From Aotearoamyces nothofagi (taxonomy: Eukaryota > Ascomycota > Leotiomycetes > Leotiales > Tympanidaceae), in contig JADDTR010000028.1 in assembly GCA_015345905.1 (NCBI GenBank), forward strand, positions 62,001-126,000: DNA of 64,000 nt, read 5' to 3'. Below the pieces are notes generated by a model, which was not told the origin of the DNA, did not search any database, and saw nothing but the letters and a program-made list of their open reading frames with translations. The position numbers were made by a program, and so were the translations under genes. Positions within the stretch are counted from its first letter, which is position 1. Each line of letters starts with the position of its first letter. Positions 45,677 to 55,896 of the stretch are shown here, one piece after another.

Positions 45677-47220
45677 AGCGTACGGGCGTGCAGGCGCATT
45701 TGCCAGATGCGCTAGGCGGGACGGGGCTAGGCCGGCTGGGCCCTCTTCTTGCCCTCACCTGCCCTCTCGCCTGCCGTCGCCTGCCGTCGCCTGCCCTCTG
45801 GGCCCTGGCGGGTGGGATTGCCGTCGCGCCCAGCCAGCGACCCTGGCGCTACAGCGAGTACGGGAGGTGCAGTACAGCGAGTGCAGTAGGGGAAGTATAG
45901 TAAGTAGAGTACAGTGGGTGCAGTACAGTAGGTACAGTGGGTGCAGTGCAGCAGGTACAGTGAGTACAGCACAGCAAGTATAGCAAGTGCAGTATAGTAA
46001 GTCCAGTACAGTGAGTACAGCACAGTGCACTACAGTACAGTAACAGTACGGCAAGAACAGTACGGTGCGCTACAGCACAGCGCACTACGGTACAGCGCGC
46101 CACAGGAGGGGCAGGGCCGCGGAGGGTGCTGGGGACAGCGCTGCAGCGTCCCTCCAGCGCTGGGGTGGCCGTGGGGTTCCCTGGATCCTGCGGTGTTCTG
46201 CGGTGTTCTACGGCGTCTCTACAGTGTGCTGCGGTACCTGCCTGCCTGCCTGCCTGCCTGCCCGCCTGCCTGCCTGCCCGCTGTCCTTGCCTACGTGCTG
46301 TATATACAGTGCGGACAGTACCGTGCTGTACTGCGCGGTCTGCTGCCCAGCCCGCCCAGCCCGCCCAGCCAGCCCAGCCCGCCAGCTTGACCAGCGGCCA
46401 GATGTGCCAGTGGGCGGGACGCTTAGCGCCGTCTCCATTACTCGTTAGAGGGGCCCTGTGGCTCGCTCGCTGCCTGGTTCCCTGCCTGCCTGCCCGCCTG
46501 CCCGCCCGCCCGCCTGCTCCAGGGCTCAGGAATAAAGAGATGGGCCCCTGCACGGCCCTGCGAGGGCACTGGAACCTGCGGCAGCGCGGCAGCGCGCAAC
46601 CTGCGCTGCAACTTGTGCCGTGACCTGTGCCGTAGCACTGCGCCTAGGCAGCCTGGACTCTGTACAGCCCCAGACGGTCAGTACACTGTACTGTACTGTA
46701 CTGTACTGTACTTGCCCTAAGTGCCTTGCCTAAGGTCCCTGCCTAAGGTCCCTAGCTGCCACGCCCTGTCGCATTCCAGAGCCTAGCTGCAGTGCCGAGT
46801 AAGGTACCCACGATACAGTATAGTATATACAGTATGTACATACAGTATGTACATACAGTACATGCGTACATACAGTGCTGTACCGTACAGAACCACAGGA
46901 TGTAAGGCAGGCCTGCACGCACGTACTCCCTCTGTACCGGGGCAGGCCCTTGCCCGCCGACCTATGCACTGTACTGTATATATGGTATGGCTGTGTATCG
47001 TCGCATGCCGTGAGTTCCTGCCACTCACTGCGGCTCGGAGCACCACCTACTGTGACTTGCTGTATCATGGCCGCCCATTATTGCCTCCTGCTATTGCAGT
47101 ACGTACTGTACAGCCAGTATTACCTCCTCCATGGCTTGTCGCCTGCGAAGGCGAGTCTCACTTTCTGGCGTGAGGTGCCAGTGCCCCTAGTGCGCCAGCA
47201 TCCCAGCGTGCCAGGCCAGT

Positions 47221-47267
47221 GTTCCAGCGTTCCAGCGTTCCAGCGTTCCAGCGTTCCAGCGTTCCAG
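47221..47267 (+). repeat. 8-bp tandem array GTTCCAGC, nearly six copies
   Basis: Five perfect GTTCCAGC units and a sixth lacking its last base. Similar GCCAGCATCCCAGCGTGCCAG words precede it from about 47190. Confidence 0.9.
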
Positions 47268-48054
47268 ACGTAGTGCCAGGACGTACCGAGCCGCCGAGTC
47301 CTCGGTGTGCCCACTGCCCACAATCCACTGCCCACCGCCCTCTGCCCACTCGCCACCGCGGCCGCGACTTGCAGTTGCAGCCCGTCGCTGGACTGCCCAC
47401 AGTGCCGCCGCCTAGGAAGCCCAGGAAGCCCAGGAAGCCCAGAAACCCTTTAACCTTGGGTACAGCCTGCAGCCAGCAGTGCTACGACGCTCGTGGAACG
47501 CCCCGTCTTACATACTGTACTTCCGCACATACTGTACGTGCACGGGTAGCATGGCTGCTCGCTCCGCCGCCCTCGCTTTGGCGTCATGCCTTTTCAGCCC
47601 AGGGCTCATGGCAATCATCGCCGGCGGAATATTCTTTCCGCCAGAGGATATGACCAGACGCACAGTATATGTGACAGGCGCACATGACCGTCGCAGACTT
47701 GGCTGCTCTGTAGAGCTCGCCGATGCGTGCAATCCTGCTTCCCGGGAATCCAGCTGGCTCTTCGCCGGCGACTCTCCACCAACGTCAATAATCTAAAGAT
47801 GCGCAATCATCGCGCCTCATCTGCTCCCGGCAGTCAGCAGTTGGGCGAGGGTGGATCCGCACTGAAAAGCTCGTTCGAGCCTCCATGCCTGCCTTGCCTA
47901 CCCTACCGTACGTGCCGTACGTAGCCCTTGCCAGCATGCCGGCATATCGGCATGCCGGCCTACCTAATTCGTGTGCCAGCACGGCCAGCAAACTCGAGAT
48001 GGCATACAGAGGAGGGATGCGCTGCGCCCGGGTATCATACTTACATATGCCACC

Positions 48055-48090
<36 letters not shown>

Positions 48091-48496
48091 GTGCACAGAA
48101 CATACTGTGTATACTGTGTATACTTCGACGGCCACAGCGCATGGCTGCCACCGAGGCCACAGATCCCGCAGAGGCCACCTTGCTGCCGGCTCCGCCTTGC
48201 TTAGTGTCTCGATCCCCTACTTTAAACGTCCCTCTGCGTGCCTGAGGCGCTCTCCCATCCCATGCCGTGCCATGCCACGCCTTGCGTGAGTTCTGCTTTG
48301 TTTCCGCCTGACGACTCAGGCGGCGACAGCTCCTCGCTTGTCCCTTGCCGGCCGCGACCAGAGAGATGCCAAGCTCCTAGAGTCAAGGTAGTTGACACTT
48401 TCCAAGCTCCGATACTCCAATAGTCCAGATTCTCATGAAAAGGCACCACGCACTGACTGCAACTCCTCCAGCTCCTCCAGCTTCTCCGCCGTCACC

Positions 48497-49651
48497 ATGC
48501 CGCCGCGACTCAATATCCCTCCCATCACGAGGGTCCTTCTAATTGCGCTTGTGGGGCAATCGCTGCTGGGCTTCGCCGTTCGATATAGGCAGTGGACTGC
48601 CGAATCCGATGTCGTCGTGCCATATCTCACGCTGGTGCCTGCGCTGTCGCTGATCTACCCATGGGTGTTTCTGACGACTACGCTCGTTGAAAGCAACGTC
48701 TTCACGCTCGGCATCACCGGCCTGGCCATCTTCTATGGTGGCAGGTATCTCGAGCGGGCATGGAGCTCTGTTGAATTCGCCAAATTCGTCGTCGTGGTCT
48801 CCTTGATACCAAATGCCCTGTCCTTCGCAACATGTGTTATCCTCTTTGTGCTGACGAAAGAGTTGCACTGGACGTTAGTATCCCCTTCGTCTTTGACAGA
48901 GACCGAGCTGACACCTTCCAGTTTGGCTTCCATCACCGGTGGCACATCCCTCCAGATCGCATTCCTCATCGCCTTCTCCCAATTAGTACCTGCGCATACC
49001 GTTACCCTTTTCCGAGGCATCATCTCCCTACGCGTACCGCGATTTCCTCTCCTCTATATCATTGCCGTTACCCTGCTCGCTATGACACCGATCTTCACTA
49101 GTGCCCACTTCTTTCTTGCCATCTACGGCTTCATCGTCAGCTGGACATACCTTCGATTCTATAAGACTGCCTTTCCAGATCTCGAGGCCTCACAGTCATC
49201 TAGGCTCCGCGGTGATGCTAGCGAGACATTTGCATTTGCAGAATTCTTCCCGGACCCAGTCAGAGGTCCTATCGCAACCTTCTCGGCCCTGGTCTTTAAC
49301 CTGCTTGTGCTCCTGCACATCTGCACACCCTTCTCGCAAGCTGACGTCACAGCGTCGCGAGGCGACTCTTATATGCACCGTAGTGCACCAGGCAGCTCAA
49401 GAGCGGAGACGGAACGAAGAAGAGCGTTGGCGCTGAAGGCACTAGACCAGAGACTGCATGCTGCCACCGCGAATGCAAATATAGCAGCCAAGGCGCAGCA
49501 GCCCCCAGCGAGCGTAGGACATGACGTAAGCACGCAGCCAAGACCAGGTACGCAAAACGCCATGGCAAGTCAATCATCAAGCATGCTTGGTGAGACGAAC
49601 TACTCCCCGGAACGAGACGGAGACGGAAGTAAAGGAAGTAATCAGGCGTAA
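48497..49651 (+). CDS. TMEM115/DUF1751 rhomboid-like Golgi membrane protein
   Basis: Start ATG at 48497 in context TCACCATGC. Several hydrophobic helices (VLLIALVGQSLLGFAV, VVPYLTLVPALSLIYPWVFL, SLQIAFLIAFSQLVPAHTVT, FPLLYIIAVTLLAMTP) and the ERAWSSVEFAKFVVV and SWTYLRFYK segments match the DUF1751 family. Known: human TMEM115 is a Golgi protein with a rhomboid-like fold but no protease site. The last ~110 residues are polar and disordered. A 48-bp GT-AG intron (48874-48921) is inferred because removal gives ELHWTLASITGGTS, as the family expects (368 aa). It is a multiple of three without a stop, so the retained form (384 aa) would also be open. Confidence 0.88.
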   Translation: MPPRLNIPPITRVLLIALVGQSLLGFAVRYRQWTAESDVVVPYLTLVPALSLIYPWVFLTTTLVESNVFTLGITGLAIFYGGRYLERAWSSVEFAKFVVVVSLIPNALSFATCVILFVLTKELHWTLVSPSSLTETELTPSSLASITGGTSLQIAFLIAFSQLVPAHTVTLFRGIISLRVPRFPLLYIIAVTLLAMTPIFTSAHFFLAIYGFIVSWTYLRFYKTAFPDLEASQSSRLRGDASETFAFAEFFPDPVRGPIATFSALVFNLLVLLHICTPFSQADVTASRGDSYMHRSAPGSSRAETERRRALALKALDQRLHAATANANIAAKAQQPPASVGHDVSTQPRPGTQNAMASQSSSMLGETNYSPERDGDGSKGSNQA

Positions 49652-49961
49652 AAGAAAGACATTGAGAGATGAATTGGATGATACAGAGAGAGTACTAGAT
49701 AGACTGAGGAGGTAGGAATAGGGGCTGTATGAAGAAGGAGAAAGATGTAGCGATGATGAGGAGGTCAGAGGTGCTGCAAGAGAGCACGAGAGAAGGAGAG
49801 AGCGAGAGAAGGGTAACGTTCATACCCGGTTCCGTCGCAGGTACAAGGATCCTTTATTATACTGTAGCACTTAGGCGCTCGCATAGGTTTTCGGTCATGA
49901 ATGCGTTCTTCTTTCAATCCTGTAGGCTACTAATAAAGTGTCATGCTACTGTGCTTCTGAC

Positions 49962-50096
49962 TATCCGACAATACCATATCCGACAATACTATATCCGACA
50001 ATACTATATCCAACAATACTATATCCAACAATACTATATCCAACAATACTATATCCGACAATAGTATATCCAACAATACTATTTCTAACAATACTA
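49962..50096 (+). repeat. 15-bp minisatellite TATCC(G/A)ACAATACTA, nine copies
   Basis: Nine contiguous 15-bp units starting at 49962, varying mainly at the sixth base (G or A) and near the unit end. It lies about 310 bp past the TMEM115-like stop codon. Because the unit is a multiple of three, repeated peptides such as YPTIL appear, but with no gene context. Confidence 0.92.
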
Positions 50097-51461
50097 TATG
50101 TATATGCCACTTATCACCCCGACAAGAGTCTTCAACCGAGCAGTAGAAAATGCATTTTTCAATCCTCTAAACATCCTCCCAGTTCTAGGTCGCAGTACGA
50201 ACCCCGCGGGTCAATTGATCACTCCGAGATATATATATCTATATAGCATATATCATAGATATTCCCCATCTAGATTCATCCTTCGACTACCGGGTTGATA
50301 AGATAGTATTAGATGAAAAAAGAGGTTTGACATATTTATCATAGGAAGAAAGATGTGGTTGTGAAGCTCTTATAGTTTAATCTATATTATTGTATTTACA
50401 AATAAATATTTCTTAGCTAGTAATGTGTAATAGTGCCCTCTCGCAGAGATGAGAATCCTGCTCCTGCAAGATGCCGAGCGGTGAGAGAATATATAGCATC
50501 CTTGACGATGTTCGTGTATGGAGATATATATATATATATTCATTCCTCCCTGTCCGCGCAGGGCTCGAGGACGATGCAGAGCCCGGTTCAACCTTTCCAA
50601 CCAACTTGTATATAATACTTACCGACGAGACCCAGCCGACAGGCGAGTTTATATAGGCAATCGAGGACAGCAGAGACGCTGGGACAATGTTGGATGCAGG
50701 TAAATAAACTCGAGGCTTGCCTCGGCGAGCCGGCAAACTCAGAACTCAGGTCGCATTGAAGCTACTTTACCGCCTCTCTCCGAGGTCTCTCAGGTAATTC
50801 CTATCTCTAAGCAGTATAGCTCGCTCAGAGAATAGCCGGTCACTCGCCAGATATCGTGTCCGCGATGCCTGGTGAGAGTGGGAGGTTTTGGTATTCTGAT
50901 CCCGTGACCAGGCGGGAATAAGACGGGAACAGCACACGTGACCAGCATTTTTGCAGCAAACCGCTTAGGTGATCCACGATTGCGACAGTATCATATAGAA
51001 AAGAAAAGATAGAAACTGTGGAGAGAGAATAACGCAAGGGTGGCGAGGAGGCAGAAGATCAACAAGAGATACGAATACATGCGTGGCATGCAGGGCTGGA
51101 CAATTACGTGTCACGTGAGCGGGCACGCGTGACCTAGTGTGTGTGCACCTTCAAGTACCTAGGTGTAGGTACCTTAGGTACCGAGCATGGCGGAGGGGCG
51201 GAGGGGCGGAGTAGGGATCTCGCTACGGCTCTGCTGCATCATCAGCCATCGGGGATATGTCGCACGCACAGCGCGCACGCACGCATGCGGGCCGGGATCT
51301 CGCGAACCCCATCTGGCCAAGGGCAAGACAGGGGGTGACCGGGGAGGGGCTGTACGTAAGGCAGGGTAGCGAGGCCGCCTCGTCACACACCGCCGAAACC
51401 TAAAAATCCCAACGCGCGCGCACATGGCGTCGTGCAGTGCAGACAGGCTGCTCCAGCAGGC

Positions 51462-51632
51462 TACGGTAGGCTGTCAGTAGGCTGTCGGTAGGCTCTGGGA
51501 TGGCACTGTACCGTAAGTACTGCACAGCACATCCTGTAGGCTATGGTAGGCTGTCGGTAGGCTGTCGGTAGGCTGTCGGTAGGCTCTGGGATGGCACCGT
51601 AACTACTGTACAGTACATCCTGTAGGCTCCGG
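51462..51632 (+). repeat. Tandem duplication of about 90 bp containing GTAGGCTGTCG repeats
   Basis: GGCTCTGGGATGGCAC occurs at 51491 and again at 51582, and ATCCTGTAGG at 51531 and 51617, so a block of roughly 86-91 bp is doubled. Inside it the 11-bp unit TAGGCTGTCGG is itself repeated two to three times. Confidence 0.82.
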
Positions 51633-51951
51633 CAGGCTCCGGCAGCTCCAGCAGGCTCCAGCACCGAGCGAGGCAAGTACAGGACGGAGCAGTGCTGCAC
51701 CTAAGGGAGCCAGCCCCCAGTGGCTCCAGCGGCCCCGGCCCCAGTCGCAGACAGACGACCCGGACGCCCTGCTGGAGGCTAATACGTGTGCGTCATTTCA
51801 GCCTCAGTCCGCAATTTGCGGTTGCTTGCGGGAATGGAATGGGGATTCTTCCTAGTGCTGCGCGCGATTGATGGTCCGGAGCTCCAGCACCGCTAGTCCC
51901 GTAAAGTAGCTGGACCTCAGGCGGTGGTGGACTACCTACCTGGCCTGCCTG

Positions 51952-51987
51952 GCCTACCGTGCCTACCGTGCCTACCGTGCCTACCTT
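51952..51987 (+). repeat. 9-bp tandem array GCCTACCGT
   Basis: Three perfect GCCTACCGT units then GCCTACCTT, preceded by related CTACCTACCTGGCCTGCCTG. Confidence 0.88.
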
Positions 51988-52954
51988 GCCTGATTGTCCA
52001 CACTATGGCACCGTAGCCAGCAGAGGAGGATGGATGGCACTCGGCCGCTGGCATGCGGAACCCGACGTGGAGGCGCGTAGGTTGGGGATGTGCTGGTGTA
52101 TTTTCGGGGGTTTGGATGAATAAGGTAGTCAAGAACGGCGGACACTGAGTCCAGAGTCCACAGTCCACAGTCCAGGTCCAGAGTCTAGAGGTGTGCAAGA
52201 GACGGCTTGATTGGCAGGCTGTCCTGGCTGACCTGGCTGACCTGACTGACCGACTGATTAATCGATTGGTGATTGATGATTGACGATAGATCTCTCTCCA
52301 GGTCCCTCGGAGATGAAGTGGTGTCGCCTCGTGGCGATTAGGGCACGCATTACTTATTGTTTCATTAGAATCGGAACAGGAGTGGAGTGGAGGAGGTGGG
52401 CTCCTGGAAGAGAAAAAAGGGCACTAAGCGTCGTCCCGCTGATCTGCCCTCTAGAAGCCGAATTTGTGTCAGAGGCCCGCTGCCGAGCATTCTGCTGGCT
52501 GGCCGGGCGCCATCCCATCGCCAAGTGCACGCCTGTCCAGCACGTACTGTAGGTCCTGTAGGTCCTGTAGGTCCTGTAGGCCCTGTACAGCCAGAGGCGG
52601 GAAGCTCGTCTCTCTGGCCTTGCGGGCCTTGGTGCTCTCTATATATGGGTGTGTGTCTTGTGTCTGCGTCTGTATTTGCGTCTGCGTCTGCGTCTGTATC
52701 TGTGTCTGTGTCTCCGTATGCTGTGTAACCCATGGATATCGTGTATGCTGGCGCGCCAGGCCCGATCATTAGGTTGCGCAGCTGCGGCGGAGTGCATCCA
52801 TTATAGCTACAGCGTGCGGTGCAGGACACAGTGCAGGATGCAGTGCCATGTACGTAGCAGGCGACACAAAAGGAGGATGACGGGCACTGGCCATTGGCCA
52901 TTGGACATATACGATAGATGCGCTGGTGCACCGGTGCGTAAGATAGCATTTACG

Positions 52955-53020
52955 ATAGGATACTGTAGGATACTGTAGGATAGGGTAGGGTAGGGTAAGG
53001 TAAGGTAAAAGTAAGGTAAG
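52955..53020 (+). repeat. GGATACTGTA and GGGTA/GGTAA short repeats
   Basis: ATAGGATACTGT-type units give way to GGGTA x3 and then GGTAA units. G-rich and telomere-like in look, but not the TTAGGG unit usual for filamentous ascomycetes. Confidence 0.8.
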
Positions 53021-55896
53021 CTACCTCATGCAAAGGACAGAGCACCGTGTATCTAAAGGTAGACTCTGCTCTGCTCTGCTCTGCTCTCACGGGCTGCATG
53101 GGCCGTGCTAGGTTGCACTCCACTGCACGCTCTGCACCGCACCGCACCGACCTGACGGAGAACTGCTGATGCTACCTGGACGGATAATGAAACAGAGGCG
53201 TTAGAGGCATTAGAGGCATGTACTAAGGCATATCCGCACGTACTGCACATACCTAGTACATGCCCACTCGCGGAGTCGCGGTCCTGCCGCTGGAGCTGAC
53301 TGCTACCAGTACACAGGGACAGAGTACGGCTTGCGGTGCCAATGGCGAATCTGGCGAGACGGCGCTGTACCACAGCCGCCGTTCTGCGCCTCACACCCTG
53401 TAGCATCGCAGCTTACGCACCCCACCGACACACTGGACTCTACATGCCGACCTCACACCCGAGGGGAACCCAGGGAGAATCGCAGAGAACCGTGCAGGTC
53501 CTGCGTGTGCGGTGGTGATTCACTGACCGACTTGGCGATTACAGCGACTACAGCGACTACGGCAAGCGTGCAGTGATGGGCTTTGGTGGCTGCCGGCAGG
53601 ATGCGCGTGTTCATTTTAGCTTCAACCCACAACAGCGACTGGCACGCAGAAATACTATATATGCGCCATAACAGGGGCCGCTGTTTCCTGTGGCGTTTTC
53701 TCCGCCTGCAGCCATTTCCCGAATCAAGGCGGGTGTGCGGGTGTGGGTGACTGGATGGCTGGGTGGGCATTTTCCTGCCGAGCAGTCGCTGGCATTGTAT
53801 AGTAAGTACTGTACATCGACACATATGCCTCCGTACAGACATATATATGTATATATACAAGTACCCTACGCAGTCCTAGAATCCTGTGGTCCTGGATGGA
53901 TACATGTACTGTACCTTGTGCAGTAGACGACGGGTTCGTCACCTTCTGTCGAGGTGGCCGCAGAATGAGCGCCTGCGCACCCACCTGCCCATGCCCTTAC
54001 TCCTGGATTTCGTCCAATAAGTCAGGGATGGGAGTCGTGCGTGCTGTGCTATAGATGTGATGCAGCGCCCACGCGGTATGTTGTCGCCTGGCACAAATGC
54101 ATCGCTATGTCACCTGCGAGATGCCGACCACTCAATCTCAGCTACTCGCCGTGCGAGGGTGCTGTTGAATGGGGTGGCTGGCAACGCCGATCCAAGGATC
54201 GAAGAATAACGGGTGCGGGATCTCCGTCGCTTTGCTTGTTGTCGCTGGAAAACATGGGAGGCTTGGGAGGCATGGGAGGGCCTGGAAGGTGCAAGGCGTG
54301 AAGGGGGTATTGCGGAGCAGCTGCTGTACTGTATTATGCTCGCGGATTTGCAGAATGCCATACAGAGTGCTTATTCTGTCAGAACTGAGGACGTGGAATG
54401 ATGCGATCCCGCCCGTAGGATCTATCAAGTTACCTGATGCGGCTTTCGCCATTCCATGCGCCCTCATACTTCGTTCAGAGTCAAAAGATACTGTGGCGTT
54501 TGTCGCTACTCTAGACAGCTGCATATATATGTACCCAAGTATATATACATGAATAGGCACGGATATGAGACGTGCGAGCGCGATAGAGAGGATGAAGCGG
54601 AGGAGGAGGAAGGACGCAAGAATATGATCAAATAGAGTAGACGTCGTGCGGCCCCCCATCCCATTCCGCTGGACCGTGTCACGAACGCAACAGGAAAGAG
54701 CGATACAGCAATCGGTACTTAGGCACATACCAGGTAGCGAGTAAGGAGGAACATTTAATGGATTTGATGGAGTTAATGGGTAGTGGGTAGTGGGTAATGG
54801 GCTCTGGAGCAGGAAATTCGCCTATGTGACCTCCCTGCACGCTGGCTTGAATGTGATCTGGAGGGCGTTTGAGATGCGGTGACAGGGCCTAAAATCCTCC
54901 ATGCTTTGATGGAGCCTGGGAGCATACCTCCACATGCGACCCTCTGCCATCCGAGGTCGTAAGCTTTTGCCCTCAGCCACTTCTAGGGGAAACCCGCCCG
55001 GCCGCCCAGCTGCGCTGCGCTGCGCTGCGCATCTGCACATCCGCGCATCGAGACAGTTGCCCTATCCGGCCCATCGCCGAGGCGTATCCTGCGTGCTGAA
55101 GGGCCCTGTCCCTGTCCCCAGTCCTGCGTCCTCCAGGAACTCCCCGTCTCCCGAAACACCGCTGGCAGCGCCGCCGAGTGTGCACACAGCAATCCGACCG
55201 CCCGCAATGTTCCTTTTGCGGGACTGGCGCAGCATGGCCGCAGCTGCCTTGGCACTGAGGCCGCCATCTGATCCAGGCATCGCCGTTTAGGTTTAGCCTT
55301 GTTCCAGCTGCAGCGACGGCTTATTCGGCTAATAACTTCCACCGTGGATGCTTGGCGCGACGCCAGATTTAAGCTAGTTTGGGTCGTAGTGGGAAACGCC
55401 AACTACCCTTTCCCACAGACCCACTCTTTTGACCTGGCCCAAGAATACATCGTTCCTGTGATTCCAGTTGTTCTTGTTCCCGCCGTCTCCAGTCTTCACA
55501 GATTCCTCAGTCGAGCGAGCGTCAGCATCAGCATCACCATCACCATTCTCAGTGCAGCTGCTGCCAGTCCTTTGCGTTTTCCTTTGGACGCAGCTATTAT
55601 CTACCACGACTTTCGCATCCTTACACAGCCTCAAGCTCCATCTTATAAGGACCCAAGGGATTCTACAGTTTTCGTCCGCCACGCCAACGACTCGGTCGCC
55701 AAATATTTCGAGTCGAACATCATCTGCCAGCCAGCTACCTACACCGCATTGCTTTACGTAGCAGATCATCGGCTTGCTCAATAAAGAATATAGCGTACTG
55801 TACTGTGTACTGTACAAATTAGCTGCGCGCAAATTTGAAGGATCGTGGCGCACGGCAAGTCGATTTCGCACGCAGTTAGTTATCAGCCTTGGATAG

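Larger units (their letters stand above)
45371..48496. repeat. Gene-empty, microsatellite-rich island
   Basis: About 3.1 kb. GTAC/CAGTACAG motifs are dense at 45870-46090 and 46680-46870. (CCTG)n lies at 46237-46281, GCCCAGCCC units at 46345-46380, AGGAAGCCC x3 at 47414-47440 and (TA)n at 48057-48087. Two 8-bp arrays are listed separately. Frames through it encode Cys/Tyr or Pro/Ala-rich repeats on both strands and are not genes. The last ~100 bp is the TMEM115-like leader. Confidence 0.75.
49652..55896. repeat. Longest gene-empty, repeat-rich island (upstream of ssn6)
   Basis: About 6.2 kb. Besides arrays listed separately: (TA)n at 50525-50540, CTGTAGGT nonamers at 52549-52587, TCTGCG/TCTGTG hexamers at 52655-52715, CTCTG pentamers at 53073-53097, GCTGC units at 55009-55030 and GTAC motifs at 51510-51620, 53800-53815 and 55795-55815. 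Open frames up to about 195 codons (54138-54728 minus, 55299-55784 plus) lack family resemblance. The last several hundred bases probably hold the ssn6 promoter and leader. Confidence 0.72.

Noticed and set aside
45849-46553. 234-codon minus-strand frame
   Set aside because: Translation is Cys/Leu/Tyr and Gly/Arg repeat text produced by GTAC and CCTG repeats.
49729-50246. Repeat peptides YPTIL or RQYYI
   Set aside because: Product of the 15-bp minisatellite in several frames; no start, splice or family context.
54138-54728. 196-codon minus-strand frame with hydrophobic stretches
   Set aside because: No recognisable domain, lies in the repeat island, and shadow frames run opposite.
55299-55784. 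161-codon plus-strand frame before ssn6
   Set aside because: No family resemblance; more likely promoter or leader of ssn6. Transcript data could revive it.
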